The notes: generated from the sequence alone by a model not told the origin. DNA of 64,000 nt from Emticicia sp. CRIBPO (GCF_009905725.1 NZ_JAAAKV010000002.1:434001-498000); one strand, 5' to 3'. Shown: positions 50,485 to 60,406, numbered from the stretch's first letter. Numbers and translations are program-made.

Positions 50485-51648
50485 ATGCCTGAAAATAAAC
50501 CTCTCCTAAAAGTCCTAACGGCTTTTATATTCCTATGTGCACTCATTACTTCCGATAATTCTTATGGTCAGAAGGCCTATGAGTACACCCCGGGCTATTA
50601 TCTGACCTTAAACAAAGACACAGTCAAGGCCGATATCTTTTTTAACTACTGGATTATCTCTCCAAATCAGGTCAGGGTAAAAGATCCGAAATCAGGAGAA
50701 GTAAAAGACCTCAGCACCGACATAATAGCAGGTTTTGGTATCAACACAGAAAATATAAAGGTAGACTACCGAAGTCTGAATTATAAGCTCAGGCACATTA
50801 CTGGTACAAAGGGTTTTATATGGTATGGAGAAAGCCCGTTTTCAGAGATAGAAGAAACAGGTTTCTTTGCTAAAGTTTTAATTTTAGGAAAGCAGGCATC
50901 GCTTTTTCAGATGGTTGATAAATATGAAAAAGAGAGATTCTTTTTAGAGAAAGACGGAGTTGTTACTGAACTGGAATCTTACTCCTACCTGATGCAAAAA
51001 AGGAATGATAGCCGGCTTTACATGATCAAATCTGAACAATACAAAGTTCATTTAAGCAGCATTTGTAGTGACGCTCCGCAAATGTCAGACAAAGTACCGG
51101 CTTATTCCGAAAACGAATTAAAAAATTATGTTTTAAAGTATAACCAGTGTTTTACAGGTGAGGTGATCGAAGTAAAGAAAAGCGAAAAGGCTACGGTAAA
51201 CTTTGTAATCGGACTAGGCCTTACTGACCGGAATGTCCATCAGACTCCTTTTTCTTCCTTTGGGTCGGAATATAAATCCATTCCTGTCAATCCCTTTCCA
51301 CTCGCAGAAGTCGGCCTGAGGATAAACTTCCCGGGCACTTTCAAAACCCTTTTTTTTGAAACGGATTTTAATTTAATTCCGAATAATTTTACAAAAAAAG
51401 AAATCGGGGGATTCCTTAACCACTTTAATTTCTATTTCGGCAAAACCTTCAGGAACACAAAAAAAGTACAACAACGTCTTTTGTTCGGAGCATCAGAGGG
51501 TGCCCAGGGCATTATTCTCGGAACGGGCCTGGTTTTTAAAAAGAAAATGAACCTGAATCTGAAATCTAAAATATACAGAGTGCCTGATGAAAACGAAATC
51601 CAGATGCCCATTTTCAGACTTGATCTTACGTTTCATTATGTCCTGTAA
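50485..51648 (+). CDS. Secreted protein of unknown family, tandem paralogue 2
   Basis: 387 residues with a signal peptide (AFIFLCALITSDNSYGQ). Parallel blocks to paralogue 1 are GYYLTLNKDTVKADIFFNYW, VKDLSTDIIAGFGI, SEIEETGFFAKVLILGK, MVDKYEKERFFLEKDG, SICSDAPQMSDKVPAYSEN and YNQCFTGEVIEVKK. Divergence is greatest in the C-terminal, barrel-like part. It has its own promoter and ends exactly where the convergent proA begins. Confidence 0.8.
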   Translation: MPENKPLLKVLTAFIFLCALITSDNSYGQKAYEYTPGYYLTLNKDTVKADIFFNYWIISPNQVRVKDPKSGEVKDLSTDIIAGFGINTENIKVDYRSLNYKLRHITGTKGFIWYGESPFSEIEETGFFAKVLILGKQASLFQMVDKYEKERFFLEKDGVVTELESYSYLMQKRNDSRLYMIKSEQYKVHLSSICSDAPQMSDKVPAYSENELKNYVLKYNQCFTGEVIEVKKSEKATVNFVIGLGLTDRNVHQTPFSSFGSEYKSIPVNPFPLAEVGLRINFPGTFKTLFFETDFNLIPNNFTKKEIGGFLNHFNFYFGKTFRNTKKVQQRLLFGASEGAQGIILGTGLVFKKKMNLNLKSKIYRVPDENEIQMPIFRLDLTFHYVL

Positions 51649-52899
51649 TCACCACCTCGTCTGGCCTTCGCCTCTGACTACCCATTTCTCGGTGACAAGT
51701 TTTTCAAGGGCAAATGGTCCGCGGGCATGGAGTTTCTGTGTAGAAATACCGATTTCAGCACCCAGGCCAAATTGCCCGCCATCCGTAAACCTCGTAGAAA
51801 CGTTATGATAAACAGCAGCAGCATCCACTTCTGAAAGGAACAATTCAGCTAAATCATGATCTGCTGTAATAATAGCTTCTGAGTGCCGTGAAGAGTACTC
51901 CTGGATATGATTAAGGGCATCCTGTGGTCCGGATACTGTTTTAAAGGTAATTTTCTGGTCGAGCCATTCTTTGCCGAAATCTTCCGGTTCGGCTTTATAT
52001 AATTTCGGGTAACTGTTTTGTTCAAAAACCGCAAAAGAAGCTTCGTCTGCGTAAACCTCAACGCCCCATTTTTCAAAATCAGGAATCAGCAGAGGCACCA
52101 GACCTGTCAAAGCGGCCTCATCCACAATGGCACAGTCAAGTGAATTACAAACCGACGGTCTGGAGACCCTGGCATTAACAATGATATCCGCAGCTTGTTT
52201 TAAATCTGCAGATTGTTCCACATAAGTATGGCAAACCCCGGCACCGGTTTCAATGGTAGGGATCAGAGAATTTTTCCTGACAAACTGGATGAGCGAATCA
52301 GAACCCCGCGGAATAATAATGTCTACAAAACGGGTGGCCGTCAGCATTTCGTTGAGATACTTCCTGTCTGCAGGCAAAAGTAAAACCACCTCTTTAGCAA
52401 TCCCGAAATCTGTCAGCACTTCATGGATCAGTCCCACGAGACATTCGTTGGAAAACAAAGCTTCTTTTCCACCTTTAAGCACACAGGCGTTTCCTGACCT
52501 GAGACAAAGCGAGGCCACATCAACCGTTACATTCGGCCGGGACTCATAGATAACACCCACTACCCCTAAAGGCACCGCGATCTTTTGAAGGGCAAGACCA
52601 TTCTGAAGCTTCTTTTCCATCAGGATTTTCCCTGCCGGGTCTTCCAGTTCAGCCACCTGCCTTAAAGAATCTGCCAGTTCCAGGATACGTTTTTTATCCA
52701 AAAGCAAGCGGTCGTATTTGGAGTCTTGCGGATCCATCAGGTCCAGGTCTTTTTTATTCTCGCTGATGATCAGCTCAACATTTGCTTCAATTTTTGCAGC
52801 AAGATTGCTCAGCAAAACCGTCTTTTCTTCTGCACTCAATCGCCTGATTTCTGCTGCTGCCTTGTAAGTTTGTTCCAAAAGAGGAAAAATGCTCTCCAT
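51649..52899 (-). CDS. proA: Gamma-glutamyl phosphate reductase
   Basis: 416 residues, the usual size. It reduces gamma-glutamyl phosphate to glutamate semialdehyde with NADPH in proline synthesis. The ALDH-like fold shows IAVPLGVVGVIYESRPNVTVD, SLCLRSGNACVLKGGKEA, the catalytic Cys in RPSVCNSLD and VSTRFTDGGQFGLGAEIGIS. The ATG at 52899 (MESIFPLLEQ) is preferred over an in-frame TTG seven codons upstream. proB is not in the window. Its stop codon abuts the stop of paralogue 2 with no gap. Confidence 0.96.
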   Translation of the reverse strand: MESIFPLLEQTYKAAAEIRRLSAEEKTVLLSNLAAKIEANVELIISENKKDLDLMDPQDSKYDRLLLDKKRILELADSLRQVAELEDPAGKILMEKKLQNGLALQKIAVPLGVVGVIYESRPNVTVDVASLCLRSGNACVLKGGKEALFSNECLVGLIHEVLTDFGIAKEVVLLLPADRKYLNEMLTATRFVDIIIPRGSDSLIQFVRKNSLIPTIETGAGVCHTYVEQSADLKQAADIIVNARVSRPSVCNSLDCAIVDEAALTGLVPLLIPDFEKWGVEVYADEASFAVFEQNSYPKLYKAEPEDFGKEWLDQKITFKTVSGPQDALNHIQEYSSRHSEAIITADHDLAELFLSEVDAAAVYHNVSTRFTDGGQFGLGAEIGISTQKLHARGPFALEKLVTEKWVVRGEGQTRW

Positions 52900-52980
52900 A
52901 AAATTATTGATAAACCGCAAAATTGGCGATTCATTCCGGATTATGCTACCCGTTTTGTTAAAATAATGTTTAACCGACCA

Positions 52981-53853
52981 TTAAAAACCCTGTACCTTCA
53001 GCCACTCGCCGAATCTTTCGATCCACTGATCGGTCGGCAGATTTTGTTTTCGCATCCCAAAACCGTGTCCGCCTTTCGCATAAATGTGAAGTTCCGCAGG
53101 CTTTTTCGCCGCAATCCAGTCATTATAAAGATTGGAACTATGGGTAGCCAAACCCAACTGGTCATCTGAAGCCGCACAGATGAATATGGGAGGGGCGTCT
53201 TTCTGAATCGTTTTCTCAGTGAGAATACCCATGTAAGCATAAACCGGTGCTGAAAAATCCGGACGGCTGTCTGCAGTATAACCGAAAGTAACACCCATGG
53301 TGATCGTTCCTCCCGCCGAAAAGCCCATAAATCCGATTTTTTTAGGATTGAGTCGAAATTCCCCGGCATGTGACCTGACATACTTCATGGCTTGCAGACC
53401 ATCATTAATGGCCAGTGCAACAACCGGGGCACTTTCCTTGTCAAGACTTCCGCTATTCATTTTGGCAAGAAACTCCTGCACTGGATCATTCGTAAGACAA
53501 TGGACCAGGCGATATTTTAAAACAAATGCCGCAATGCCTCTTTCATTCAGCCATTTGGCGACATCAATGCCTTCACTGTCAATGGAAAGATTATGAAAAC
53601 CACCTCCCGGGGCTATGATGACGGCTGTGCCCGTAGCTTTGGCCGGATCCGGCAAATAGGCCGTGATCGTAGGTCTGGATACATTATAGACTACCCTGGT
53701 ATTGAACAGGTTCTTATTGTTTTCTTTTTCATCCCAGGTCCATGACTCGGAACCGGGGGCTTTGCCCGGATACAAAGCAATAACCTGCTGGGCAGAGAGA
53801 CCCGTGGCATACAAAAGCAACAGGGCAATGATTTTAACAGAACTGTTTTTCAT
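52981..53853 (-). CDS. Secreted alpha/beta-hydrolase (acetyl-esterase/xylan-esterase-like)
   Basis: 290 residues with a signal peptide (IIALLLLYATGLSAQ). TAVIIAPGGGFHNLSIDSEG holds the oxyanion Gly-Gly-Gly-Phe motif. The nucleophile Ser is in GFMGFSAGGTITMG near residue 180, the acid in CAASDDQLGL and the His in AKGGHGFGM. Enzymes of this group remove acetyl or other acyl groups from plant or microbial polysaccharides. It is followed 31 bp upstream by another secreted hydrolase in the same orientation, so the two form a likely operon. Confidence 0.88.
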   Translation of the reverse strand: MKNSSVKIIALLLLYATGLSAQQVIALYPGKAPGSESWTWDEKENNKNLFNTRVVYNVSRPTITAYLPDPAKATGTAVIIAPGGGFHNLSIDSEGIDVAKWLNERGIAAFVLKYRLVHCLTNDPVQEFLAKMNSGSLDKESAPVVALAINDGLQAMKYVRSHAGEFRLNPKKIGFMGFSAGGTITMGVTFGYTADSRPDFSAPVYAYMGILTEKTIQKDAPPIFICAASDDQLGLATHSSNLYNDWIAAKKPAELHIYAKGGHGFGMRKQNLPTDQWIERFGEWLKVQGF

Positions 53854-53884
53854 GGGTAATGATCATTTTAAGGTAACAGGAATA

Positions 53885-55564
53885 TCATTTAAGAATGACC
53901 GCCTCTGTACTTTTAAGCTTTTTCGCATCTTCAGGACTGATTTTCCAGTTTTTGTTAAAACTGGAAGCCGAAAGAGCCTCCGGTTTATCTTTCTCAAAAA
54001 GGACCCAGTCGCCAAAAGCTGCGAGGTTTCCTGCCGGAAGCGGACTGCTCAAAGCCGCAAAAGGATGATTATTCTGAACTTTGTGTTCCCACCAGGGCAG
54101 GCCAGAATTGACCAGTACATACTTTTTACCTATCGGAAAAACATAAGCCAGCCCATTGGTTTCCAGCTTATCTTCCTTGAGTTCCATAGGGAGCTGATCA
54201 CCAAACTTCGCAATTAATGTATTCGTTTTAGCCGTACCAAACAAAACCAGGTGAGATCTTTCAATGTCATTGGGTCTTACTTCGCGATCACTCAAAACCC
54301 TTGGAAACACCATCACCCTGCCTAAAAAATCACCACGTGAGTACGACCATTCAGCGGCTTTCTGAGCCACAGCCTGCCGCCTGGCCAGTTCATCCTTGCC
54401 GGGATTTCCACCAGTGCCATAGACATAAATATGGCGGTCAGAAACTACTTCAAACATGGGTCCTTCTGAGCCACTTGTTTTCCTCAGGCCGGGTGTCTCG
54501 ATTTCAATTACCTGCCACGAGCTTCCCGAACGGCTGATCACATGACCGGCCTTCAATTCGGCAAACGAAAGCACCTGTCCGTCAACATTGATGGTTACTT
54601 TTTGCTTCGGACTGAAAGAAGGGTGATTGGTAAGGTCCAGAGAAAAAGCATCCACATTTTCTGTTTTGATCACCAGGTTATTTTTACCTTCAAAACCTGC
54701 TTCTATTTTAGCGGTATTACCTTTCTTGAAATCTTCTATTTTAAGCCAGAAAGCCGTATTATACTTGTGCATGGCCGTCGAAAGCTTCACTTTCTCAGGA
54801 TACGGATTCCTTTTAAATTTCGAGAACCAGGTAAAAACATTCCCGTTGTCGTAAGCATTTACCCAGCTGTCATGCAACACGCCGGGATATTCCACATACT
54901 CCACCTGCGAGCCGGCACTTTTAAAGTCCTCCACCAGTTTCCGTGTTCCTTCCGGCTTAACCACCGGGTCTGCTCCGCCCTGGAAAAAGTGAACCGGGTA
55001 ATTGAAAGCATTGCCGATATATTTTTCAACCCCTGCAGGTGCGGCAGGACATACCGGGGCGATAGCCGCCCAGAAATCAGGCCTTGTCAGACCCAGCCAC
55101 AAAGTGCCGCCGCCTCCCATTGACAAGCCTGTCAGATAAGTGCGATCGGGGTCAATGCTAAATCTGGATTTCACATCGGCAATCATGTCCCAGACATCTT
55201 TTTCTGCCACGCCCTGGTAGCCCATGGTGCCTCTGGCCAGCGGTGTGGCCACAATATATTCCACGTCTTTCCATTCAGGGAAATACAAACTCGCTTCCAC
55301 ATCATTTTCACCCTCGAAATTACTCTTCCCAAATACCCTTCTCATGGCCAGCCTGTGATTGGAGCCTGCTCCGTGGAGCATCACCACAAAAGGATAAGAC
55401 TTTTTGGGGTTATAGTTTTTAGGAACATAACACGTGTAAGGTTGCTCCGTATCATCCACGTCAGAATGAAAACTCAGCACCTGTGGGCCAGACTTGATCA
55501 TTTGTGCCTGGGCGGCAGAAGCAAAAGAAATAAACAACAAAAATTTAAGCCATTTCATAAACAT
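53885..55564 (-). CDS. Secreted esterase/peptidase-like alpha/beta-hydrolase with C-terminal extension
   Basis: 559 residues with a signal peptide (LKFLLFISFASAAQA). The hydrolase domain occupies about residues 25-270: PYTCYVPKNYNPKKSYPFVV, MLHGAGSN, the nucleophile in GLSMGGGGTLWLGL, the acid in FQGGADPVV and the His in GVLHDSW. This matches the feruloyl-esterase/PHB-depolymerase-like group. The C-terminal 290 residues contain a second, less familiar region with LVLFGTAKTNTLIAKFGDQL. The acyl or glycan substrate is unknown. It starts a two-gene unit with the smaller esterase. Confidence 0.85.
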   Translation of the reverse strand: MFMKWLKFLLFISFASAAQAQMIKSGPQVLSFHSDVDDTEQPYTCYVPKNYNPKKSYPFVVMLHGAGSNHRLAMRRVFGKSNFEGENDVEASLYFPEWKDVEYIVATPLARGTMGYQGVAEKDVWDMIADVKSRFSIDPDRTYLTGLSMGGGGTLWLGLTRPDFWAAIAPVCPAAPAGVEKYIGNAFNYPVHFFQGGADPVVKPEGTRKLVEDFKSAGSQVEYVEYPGVLHDSWVNAYDNGNVFTWFSKFKRNPYPEKVKLSTAMHKYNTAFWLKIEDFKKGNTAKIEAGFEGKNNLVIKTENVDAFSLDLTNHPSFSPKQKVTINVDGQVLSFAELKAGHVISRSGSSWQVIEIETPGLRKTSGSEGPMFEVVSDRHIYVYGTGGNPGKDELARRQAVAQKAAEWSYSRGDFLGRVMVFPRVLSDREVRPNDIERSHLVLFGTAKTNTLIAKFGDQLPMELKEDKLETNGLAYVFPIGKKYVLVNSGLPWWEHKVQNNHPFAALSSPLPAGNLAAFGDWVLFEKDKPEALSASSFNKNWKISPEDAKKLKSTEAVILK

Positions 55565-55784
55565 AATTGACAGATTAAAACCATTACGGGCAAATACAAT
55601 ATTAACTTATTCGCGGACAAAAAGAAAACATCCTTATCAATTTATCCTGACAGGATAATGGTCATCATGCCGTTCCTGCATCCTGCCCTCTGATTTGTAT
55701 AAATTCAAAAAAAATAATACTTTGCAGGTAAATAACCGGCTCTTGTTCTGACGGTTTACAACCAATATTCAACCCTCATAAAAA

Positions 55785-56834
55785 ATGAATTATCTTAACC
55801 GCAGGAATTTCCTCAAAATCACAGGAATTACCACTTCTCTGAGCCTTCTTCCCGATCTGAGCTTCGGGCAAAATGATGAAGTTATCATGGGTCACAACAC
55901 TCATAAATACAGGGTTGTTCCGGGATGGGGCATACTTGACGCCGGTAAAAACCCTGTGAACGACTGCCATGAGATGGTTGAAGATGCCAAAGGACGTTTG
56001 ATACTACTCACCAATGAAATCAAAAACAATGTCCTGATTTACGACAAATCGGGCAAACTGCTGGAATCATGGGGCAATTCATATCCCGGAGGGCATGGCC
56101 TCACCCTTTTCAACGAAGGGGCTGAGCAATTTCTGTTGATTTGCGATACAGACAGGCACCAGGTCATCAAAACCGATTTAAAAGGAAAAGAAATATTCAA
56201 GATAGAGTATCCGAAAGAAACCGGGAAGTATGACTACCCTACCCAGTTTAAACCGACTGAGACCGCTGTTAATCCGTTAAACGGAGATATTTATGTCGTA
56301 GACGGATATGGACTCAACTATGTGGTACAATACGATTCAAAAGGAAAATATATCAGGCACTGGGGAGGCTACGGCGACGAAAACGGCCAGTTCAAGTGCA
56401 ACCATGGTGTAGTAGTGGACCTCAGGAATCCGCAAAAACCGACTTTGATCGTTACCTCAAGAATAGATAACTGCTGGAAGAGGTTCACCCTTGACGGTAA
56501 ATACCTTTCGACCATCCCTTTACCCGGCACTTTCATTTGCCGCCCGGTTATTAAAGGGGATTATCTTTACGGTGCAGCCTACAGATCAACCCAGGGGGAT
56601 TATCCAAACTCAGGATACCTTCAGATCCTGGATAAAAACGACAAAGTGGTTTCCAGCCCGGGAGCCTCAGAACCGACTTTTACAGATGGTAAACTTCTGG
56701 AACAAAGAAAGCTTGATCCTGCTAAAATATTCATGCATCCGCATGACGTTTGTGTGGACTCAGATCAGAATCTTTATGTGGCTCAGTGGGCTTCTAAAAA
56801 GACCTACCCTGTCAAACTGGAAAGAATCGCATAA
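55785..56834 (+). CDS. Exported six-bladed beta-propeller (NHL-repeat-like) protein
   Basis: 349 residues. MNYLNRRNFLKITGITTS looks like a twin-arginine-type signal (RRNFLK). The rest has blade-like repeats: GRLILLTNEIKNNVLIYDKS, GKLLESWGNSYPGGHGL, ICDTDRHQVIKTDLKG, GDIYVVDGYGLNYVVQYDS, KGKYIRHWGGYGDENGQF and HPHDVCVDSDQNLYVAQW. These match NHL-type propellers, some of which are peptidylglycine-lyase-like. No catalytic residues can be assigned. A TTTG-N20-TACTTTGC promoter-like sequence lies near 55694-55724. Confidence 0.85.
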   Translation: MNYLNRRNFLKITGITTSLSLLPDLSFGQNDEVIMGHNTHKYRVVPGWGILDAGKNPVNDCHEMVEDAKGRLILLTNEIKNNVLIYDKSGKLLESWGNSYPGGHGLTLFNEGAEQFLLICDTDRHQVIKTDLKGKEIFKIEYPKETGKYDYPTQFKPTETAVNPLNGDIYVVDGYGLNYVVQYDSKGKYIRHWGGYGDENGQFKCNHGVVVDLRNPQKPTLIVTSRIDNCWKRFTLDGKYLSTIPLPGTFICRPVIKGDYLYGAAYRSTQGDYPNSGYLQILDKNDKVVSSPGASEPTFTDGKLLEQRKLDPAKIFMHPHDVCVDSDQNLYVAQWASKKTYPVKLERIA

Positions 56835-56975
56835 CATATTTTTACAGGTTCAAAAGTTGAGTTCATTATGCCTGCGGCTTAAGGGGTTGTTTTGCATACT
56901 TCCGGACAAGCACTTTAAATCATATTTCCATCAAATTAAATTTGGTTATTTTTACCTATATAAGTTTTTAGTTTC

Positions 56976-56983
56976 TAATTTTG
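56976..56983 (+). promoter_or_regulatory. Possible -7 box (TAATTTTG) of upp
   Basis: Matches TAnnTTTG 17 bp before the upp ATG. The -33 region is T-rich without an exact TTTG at the right distance. Confidence 0.4.
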
Positions 56984-56999
56984 AGAAAAAACCCAAACT

Positions 57000-57644
57000 A
57001 TGTTTGTATTATCGGAATCGAACTCAATTGCCAATCATTTTCTTGCCGAACTAAGAGACAAAGACATTCAGAAGGATGCTTTCAGGTTCAGAAAAAACCT
57101 CGAAAGACTCGGTGAATTATTTGCCTACGAAATTTCAAAGACCCTCACCTACAGAAATAATTCGGTAGAGAGTCCTCTGGGCAAAAAAGATGTTTCTTTA
57201 TTGGGCGATTACCCCGTTCTGGTTACCATCATGAGGGCGGGTTTGCCGCTCCATCAGGGGCTTTTGAATTTTTTCGATAAATCTGAGAACGGGTTCATCG
57301 GAGCCTACAGGGGTTTACATGATACCAAAGACCACTTTGAAATCGAAATGGATTATATCAGCAGCCCGAGTATACAAGGCAAAACCCTGATCATCTGCGA
57401 TCCGATGCTGGCCACCGGCAAATCTATCGAAAAAGCTTATCATGCCATGCTGAGATATGGTATTCCTTCCAGAACACACATTGTTTCTGTCGTAGCCAGT
57501 CAGAGAGGTATCAGGTTTATCAATGCCAGGATGCCTGAATGCAGGATATGGGTAGGAGACATCGACGATGAACTTAATTCAAAATCATATATTGTACCGG
57601 GTCTTGGTGACGCCGGTGATCTTGCTTTTGGCCCTAAAAATTAA
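57000..57644 (+). CDS. upp: Uracil phosphoribosyltransferase
   Basis: 214 residues. It makes UMP from uracil and PRPP in pyrimidine salvage. The PRPP loop is IICDPMLATGKSIEKAYHAM near residue 140. The uracil-binding C-terminal motif YIVPGLGDAGDLAFGP is intact, and TIMRAGLPLHQGLLNFF precedes them. The gene is 18 bp upstream of an MFS transporter gene in the same direction, which makes a two-gene operon. Confidence 0.95.
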   Translation: MFVLSESNSIANHFLAELRDKDIQKDAFRFRKNLERLGELFAYEISKTLTYRNNSVESPLGKKDVSLLGDYPVLVTIMRAGLPLHQGLLNFFDKSENGFIGAYRGLHDTKDHFEIEMDYISSPSIQGKTLIICDPMLATGKSIEKAYHAMLRYGIPSRTHIVSVVASQRGIRFINARMPECRIWVGDIDDELNSKSYIVPGLGDAGDLAFGPKN

Positions 57645-57662
57645 AAAATAAACCCTATTATA

Positions 57663-58922
57663 ATGAATGTGACGACCGAAAAATCGGATCTGCAACACCT
57701 CTTCAGCCTGCCTGTTATTGTAGCAGCCCTGGGATACTTTGTAGATATTTATGACTTACAACTCTTCGGTATTGTAAGAATCCCCAGCCTCGAAAGTCTG
57801 GGCCTGAACAAAGAACAAGTAGATTCCATAGGAACTGCTATCCTCAATTACCAGATGATCGGTCTCCTGCTCGGCGGACTGCTCTGGGGGGTACTGGGAG
57901 ATAAAAAAGGAAGACTTTCCGTTTTATTCGGATCTATCATTACCTACTCGCTTGCCAATGTCGCCTGCGGAATGATCCCGCACATTGAGTTTATGGACAA
58001 AATAGTAGCCTACAAGTGGTTGAGATTTATCGCCGGTGTCGGATTAGCCGGTGAATTGGGTGCTGGAATCACACTGGTTTCGGAAGTCCTCCCCAAAAGA
58101 CTCAGGGCCATAGGTACTTCATTGGTGGCCGGTATCGGGCTTCTGGGGGCTGTGGTGGGCACATTTACAGTAAAGTTGTCAGGTGACTGGACCATCGCTT
58201 ACTATATCGGTGGTGGAATGGGCTTTGCCTTGTTGTTATTGCGTGTAGGGGTTATTGAATCCGGCATGTATAAAAGCATTACCCAAAATCATGAGATATC
58301 AAGGGGTAATTTCTTCGCCTTCTTTACCAACAAAGAGCGTTTCATTAAATACATCAAATGCATAGGCATAGGTCTGCCTACCTGGTATTGTATCGGAATC
58401 CTGGCTTATATGAGTAACCAGTTTGGAGAGGCCCTGGGCATTCCTGAAAAAATAGAGCCCGGACTCACCATCATGTGGGCATACATTGGTATATCTGCGG
58501 GAGACTTTTTAAGTGGTATCATCAGCCATACCCTGCAATCCCGTAAAAAAGCTATTTTCTATATGATGGCTTTCTCTCTGGTCATTGTGGTTATTTACCT
58601 GTTCGGAGGAATCAAAACAGCCAATGGCCTATATGCCCTGGCTTGCTGCTTTGGTTTAGGCACCGGATACTGGGCTATGTTTGTCACTGTGGGAGCGGAA
58701 CAGTTTGGCACCAACCTGAGGGCTACAGCAGCCACCACAGTACCCAATATGGTAAGAGGGGCATTGGTGGGTATGACGACTTTGTTTACTTACCTGAAGC
58801 CCGGTATGGGCGTTATTTATGCCGGTGCTATAGTGGCCGCTGTATCTTACCTTATCGGTTTCTACAGTACGCTCACCATACCGGAAACCCATAACAAAGA
58901 CCTGGATTACCTGGAAGAATAA
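57663..58922 (+). CDS. MFS transporter
   Basis: 419 residues with 12 predicted membrane helices. The loop 2-3 signature appears as GVLGDKKGRLSVLFGS (G-x-x-x-D-x-x-G-R). The N-terminus DIYDLQLFGIVRIP is typical of aromatic-acid/sugar-porter-like MFS proteins. Cotranscription with upp suggests a nucleobase or nucleoside-related substrate, but the sequence itself does not show this. Confidence 0.85.
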   Translation: MNVTTEKSDLQHLFSLPVIVAALGYFVDIYDLQLFGIVRIPSLESLGLNKEQVDSIGTAILNYQMIGLLLGGLLWGVLGDKKGRLSVLFGSIITYSLANVACGMIPHIEFMDKIVAYKWLRFIAGVGLAGELGAGITLVSEVLPKRLRAIGTSLVAGIGLLGAVVGTFTVKLSGDWTIAYYIGGGMGFALLLLRVGVIESGMYKSITQNHEISRGNFFAFFTNKERFIKYIKCIGIGLPTWYCIGILAYMSNQFGEALGIPEKIEPGLTIMWAYIGISAGDFLSGIISHTLQSRKKAIFYMMAFSLVIVVIYLFGGIKTANGLYALACCFGLGTGYWAMFVTVGAEQFGTNLRATAATTVPNMVRGALVGMTTLFTYLKPGMGVIYAGAIVAAVSYLIGFYSTLTIPETHNKDLDYLEE

Positions 58923-58946
58923 ATCTTTAACGTAGATACAAATTGT

Positions 58947-59005
58947 ACCCCGTCCTATGTCATCCGGGCACCAGCCCAGATTTTCACGGACGGGGTTTCT
59001 TTTTC
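58947..59005 (+). terminator. Terminator of the upp operon
   Basis: ACCCCGTCC (58947-58955) pairs with GGACGGGGT (58988-58996), enclosing a second hairpin GGGC-acca-GCCC. TTTCTTTTTC follows. It lies 25 bp past the MFS stop. Confidence 0.8.
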
Positions 59006-59070
59006 TCTGCTTATCTATTTCAAAAATGGCTTGCTTGGTTATATTGTCTCCTTCTTCCTTTCTCCCTCCC

Positions 59071-59113
59071 AAAAAATAAAAAAAGGGCTCGAAAACAAAC
59101 GTCTCCGGCCCTT
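59071..59113 (-). terminator. Terminator of the sterol desaturase-family gene
   Basis: On the minus strand AAGGGC (59113-59108) pairs with GCCCTT (59088-59083), followed by TTTTTATTTTTT. The stem is short but the T-run is good. It converges with the upp operon terminator. Confidence 0.65.
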
Positions 59114-59131
59114 CTGGGTTTTTAGTTTAGG

Positions 59132-60406
59132 TTAATTAATATTGAGCTTTGGCTGTTTGTTTAACTCACTGAGATAGAAAGTCAGAGCAGTTGCCAAAAT
59201 GAAGTATATGATCAATGAAGGTTTTATCAAAGGAGAGCCGGCCACCATTTCCTGCCAGATGCCGGAGAATGAAAACAAGTAAATCCCAAGGCCGTTTCTG
59301 AAGAATTCATACCTCCAGGCATTGGGGTTTTTATCCATAAATTCGGTATAACTGTAAACACTCAGGTATACAAATGCCCCGAAACTGAGCACAGCAGGTA
59401 AGTTGCCGGGAGTTTTAAGCATGCCGATATTCAGATACAACAGCACAACAAGTCCCAATACAAAAAAGAACTGAACCCAGGCCCAGGCTTTTGCACCGTT
59501 TGACAACTCGGGGTTATATTTCTGATAGTTGTACAAATCTGTTATTTTCTTCACAGGATACTGACTTTCGACATCTGCCGGTCTCCATCCGGTAGGCATA
59601 AACCATATCCTGAATTTATCACGGATACTTTCAGTCCGGAAAGCATCCTTAATCAGCAAAAAAAGGTGCTGAAAATTAATTTTGATCGGATTCCATGTGT
59701 CTGAGGGGCGGGTAATGCCATAAACGGGCTTAACGTCATCCAGTTCTTCCTGAAAAGTACCAAACCATTTATCCCAGAAAATGAATATCTGTCCGTGGTT
59801 CTTATCCAGGTACTCCGGGTTAATGGAGTGATGCACCCTGTGATGCGAAGGCGTAACAATAATATGTTCCAGAAAGCCCATCTTCCCGATGTAAACAGTG
59901 TGATACCAAAACTGAGCGAAAAGATGAAGCGGTGCAATGATTGCAATGGTCTGGGCAGGCACTCCGAATAAGGCCGCAGGAATCAGGAAGAAAGTAAAAA
60001 TATTAACGAAAGTAGAAATGCTTTGTCTGAGGGCACAAGCCAGGTTAAACTCTTCACTGCTGTGATGGATGGCATGTTTATTCCAGAAAAAATTGATTTG
60101 ATGGCTGAGTCTGTGAATCCAGTATCCCGCAAAATCAAGGGCAAAGAAAGCAATGATAACTACCCAAACATTGGATTTAATATGAAAAACAGCAATGTGA
60201 TCCACAAGCCAGCCGTAGGTAAGAATGGTAAAACTCAGTCCAAGAACATCCTTAAGAGAATTTGTGACACCGGAACTCAGACTTGAGATCGTGTCCATAG
60301 ATCTGAACGGATCACGCCTGAACCAGTAACCATACAATTTCTCAGCCAACACCAATCCTAAAAAGACCGGCATTGCAACCAACAAGATCCGTGCGTAAGT
60401 CTCCAT
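59132..60406 (-). CDS. Sterol desaturase/fatty acid hydroxylase family membrane protein
   Basis: 424 residues with about seven membrane helices. The di-iron His clusters are all present: HRLSHQ near residue 98, HAIHHS about 10 residues later, and HRVHHSINPEYLDKNHGQ near residue 185. Family members hydroxylate or desaturate lipids using O2 and an electron donor. The C-terminal 150 residues form an extra membrane domain common in Bacteroidota members. The lipid substrate is unknown. Confidence 0.92.
   Translation of the reverse strand: METYARILLVAMPVFLGLVLAEKLYGYWFRRDPFRSMDTISSLSSGVTNSLKDVLGLSFTILTYGWLVDHIAVFHIKSNVWVVIIAFFALDFAGYWIHRLSHQINFFWNKHAIHHSSEEFNLACALRQSISTFVNIFTFFLIPAALFGVPAQTIAIIAPLHLFAQFWYHTVYIGKMGFLEHIIVTPSHHRVHHSINPEYLDKNHGQIFIFWDKWFGTFQEELDDVKPVYGITRPSDTWNPIKINFQHLFLLIKDAFRTESIRDKFRIWFMPTGWRPADVESQYPVKKITDLYNYQKYNPELSNGAKAWAWVQFFFVLGLVVLLYLNIGMLKTPGNLPAVLSFGAFVYLSVYSYTEFMDKNPNAWRYEFFRNGLGIYLFSFSGIWQEMVAGSPLIKPSLIIYFILATALTFYLSELNKQPKLNIN

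Noticed and set aside
58947-59005. Riboswitch-like double hairpin after the MFS gene
   Set aside because: It lies downstream of the operon, ends in a T-run and has no following plus-strand gene, so a terminator explains it.
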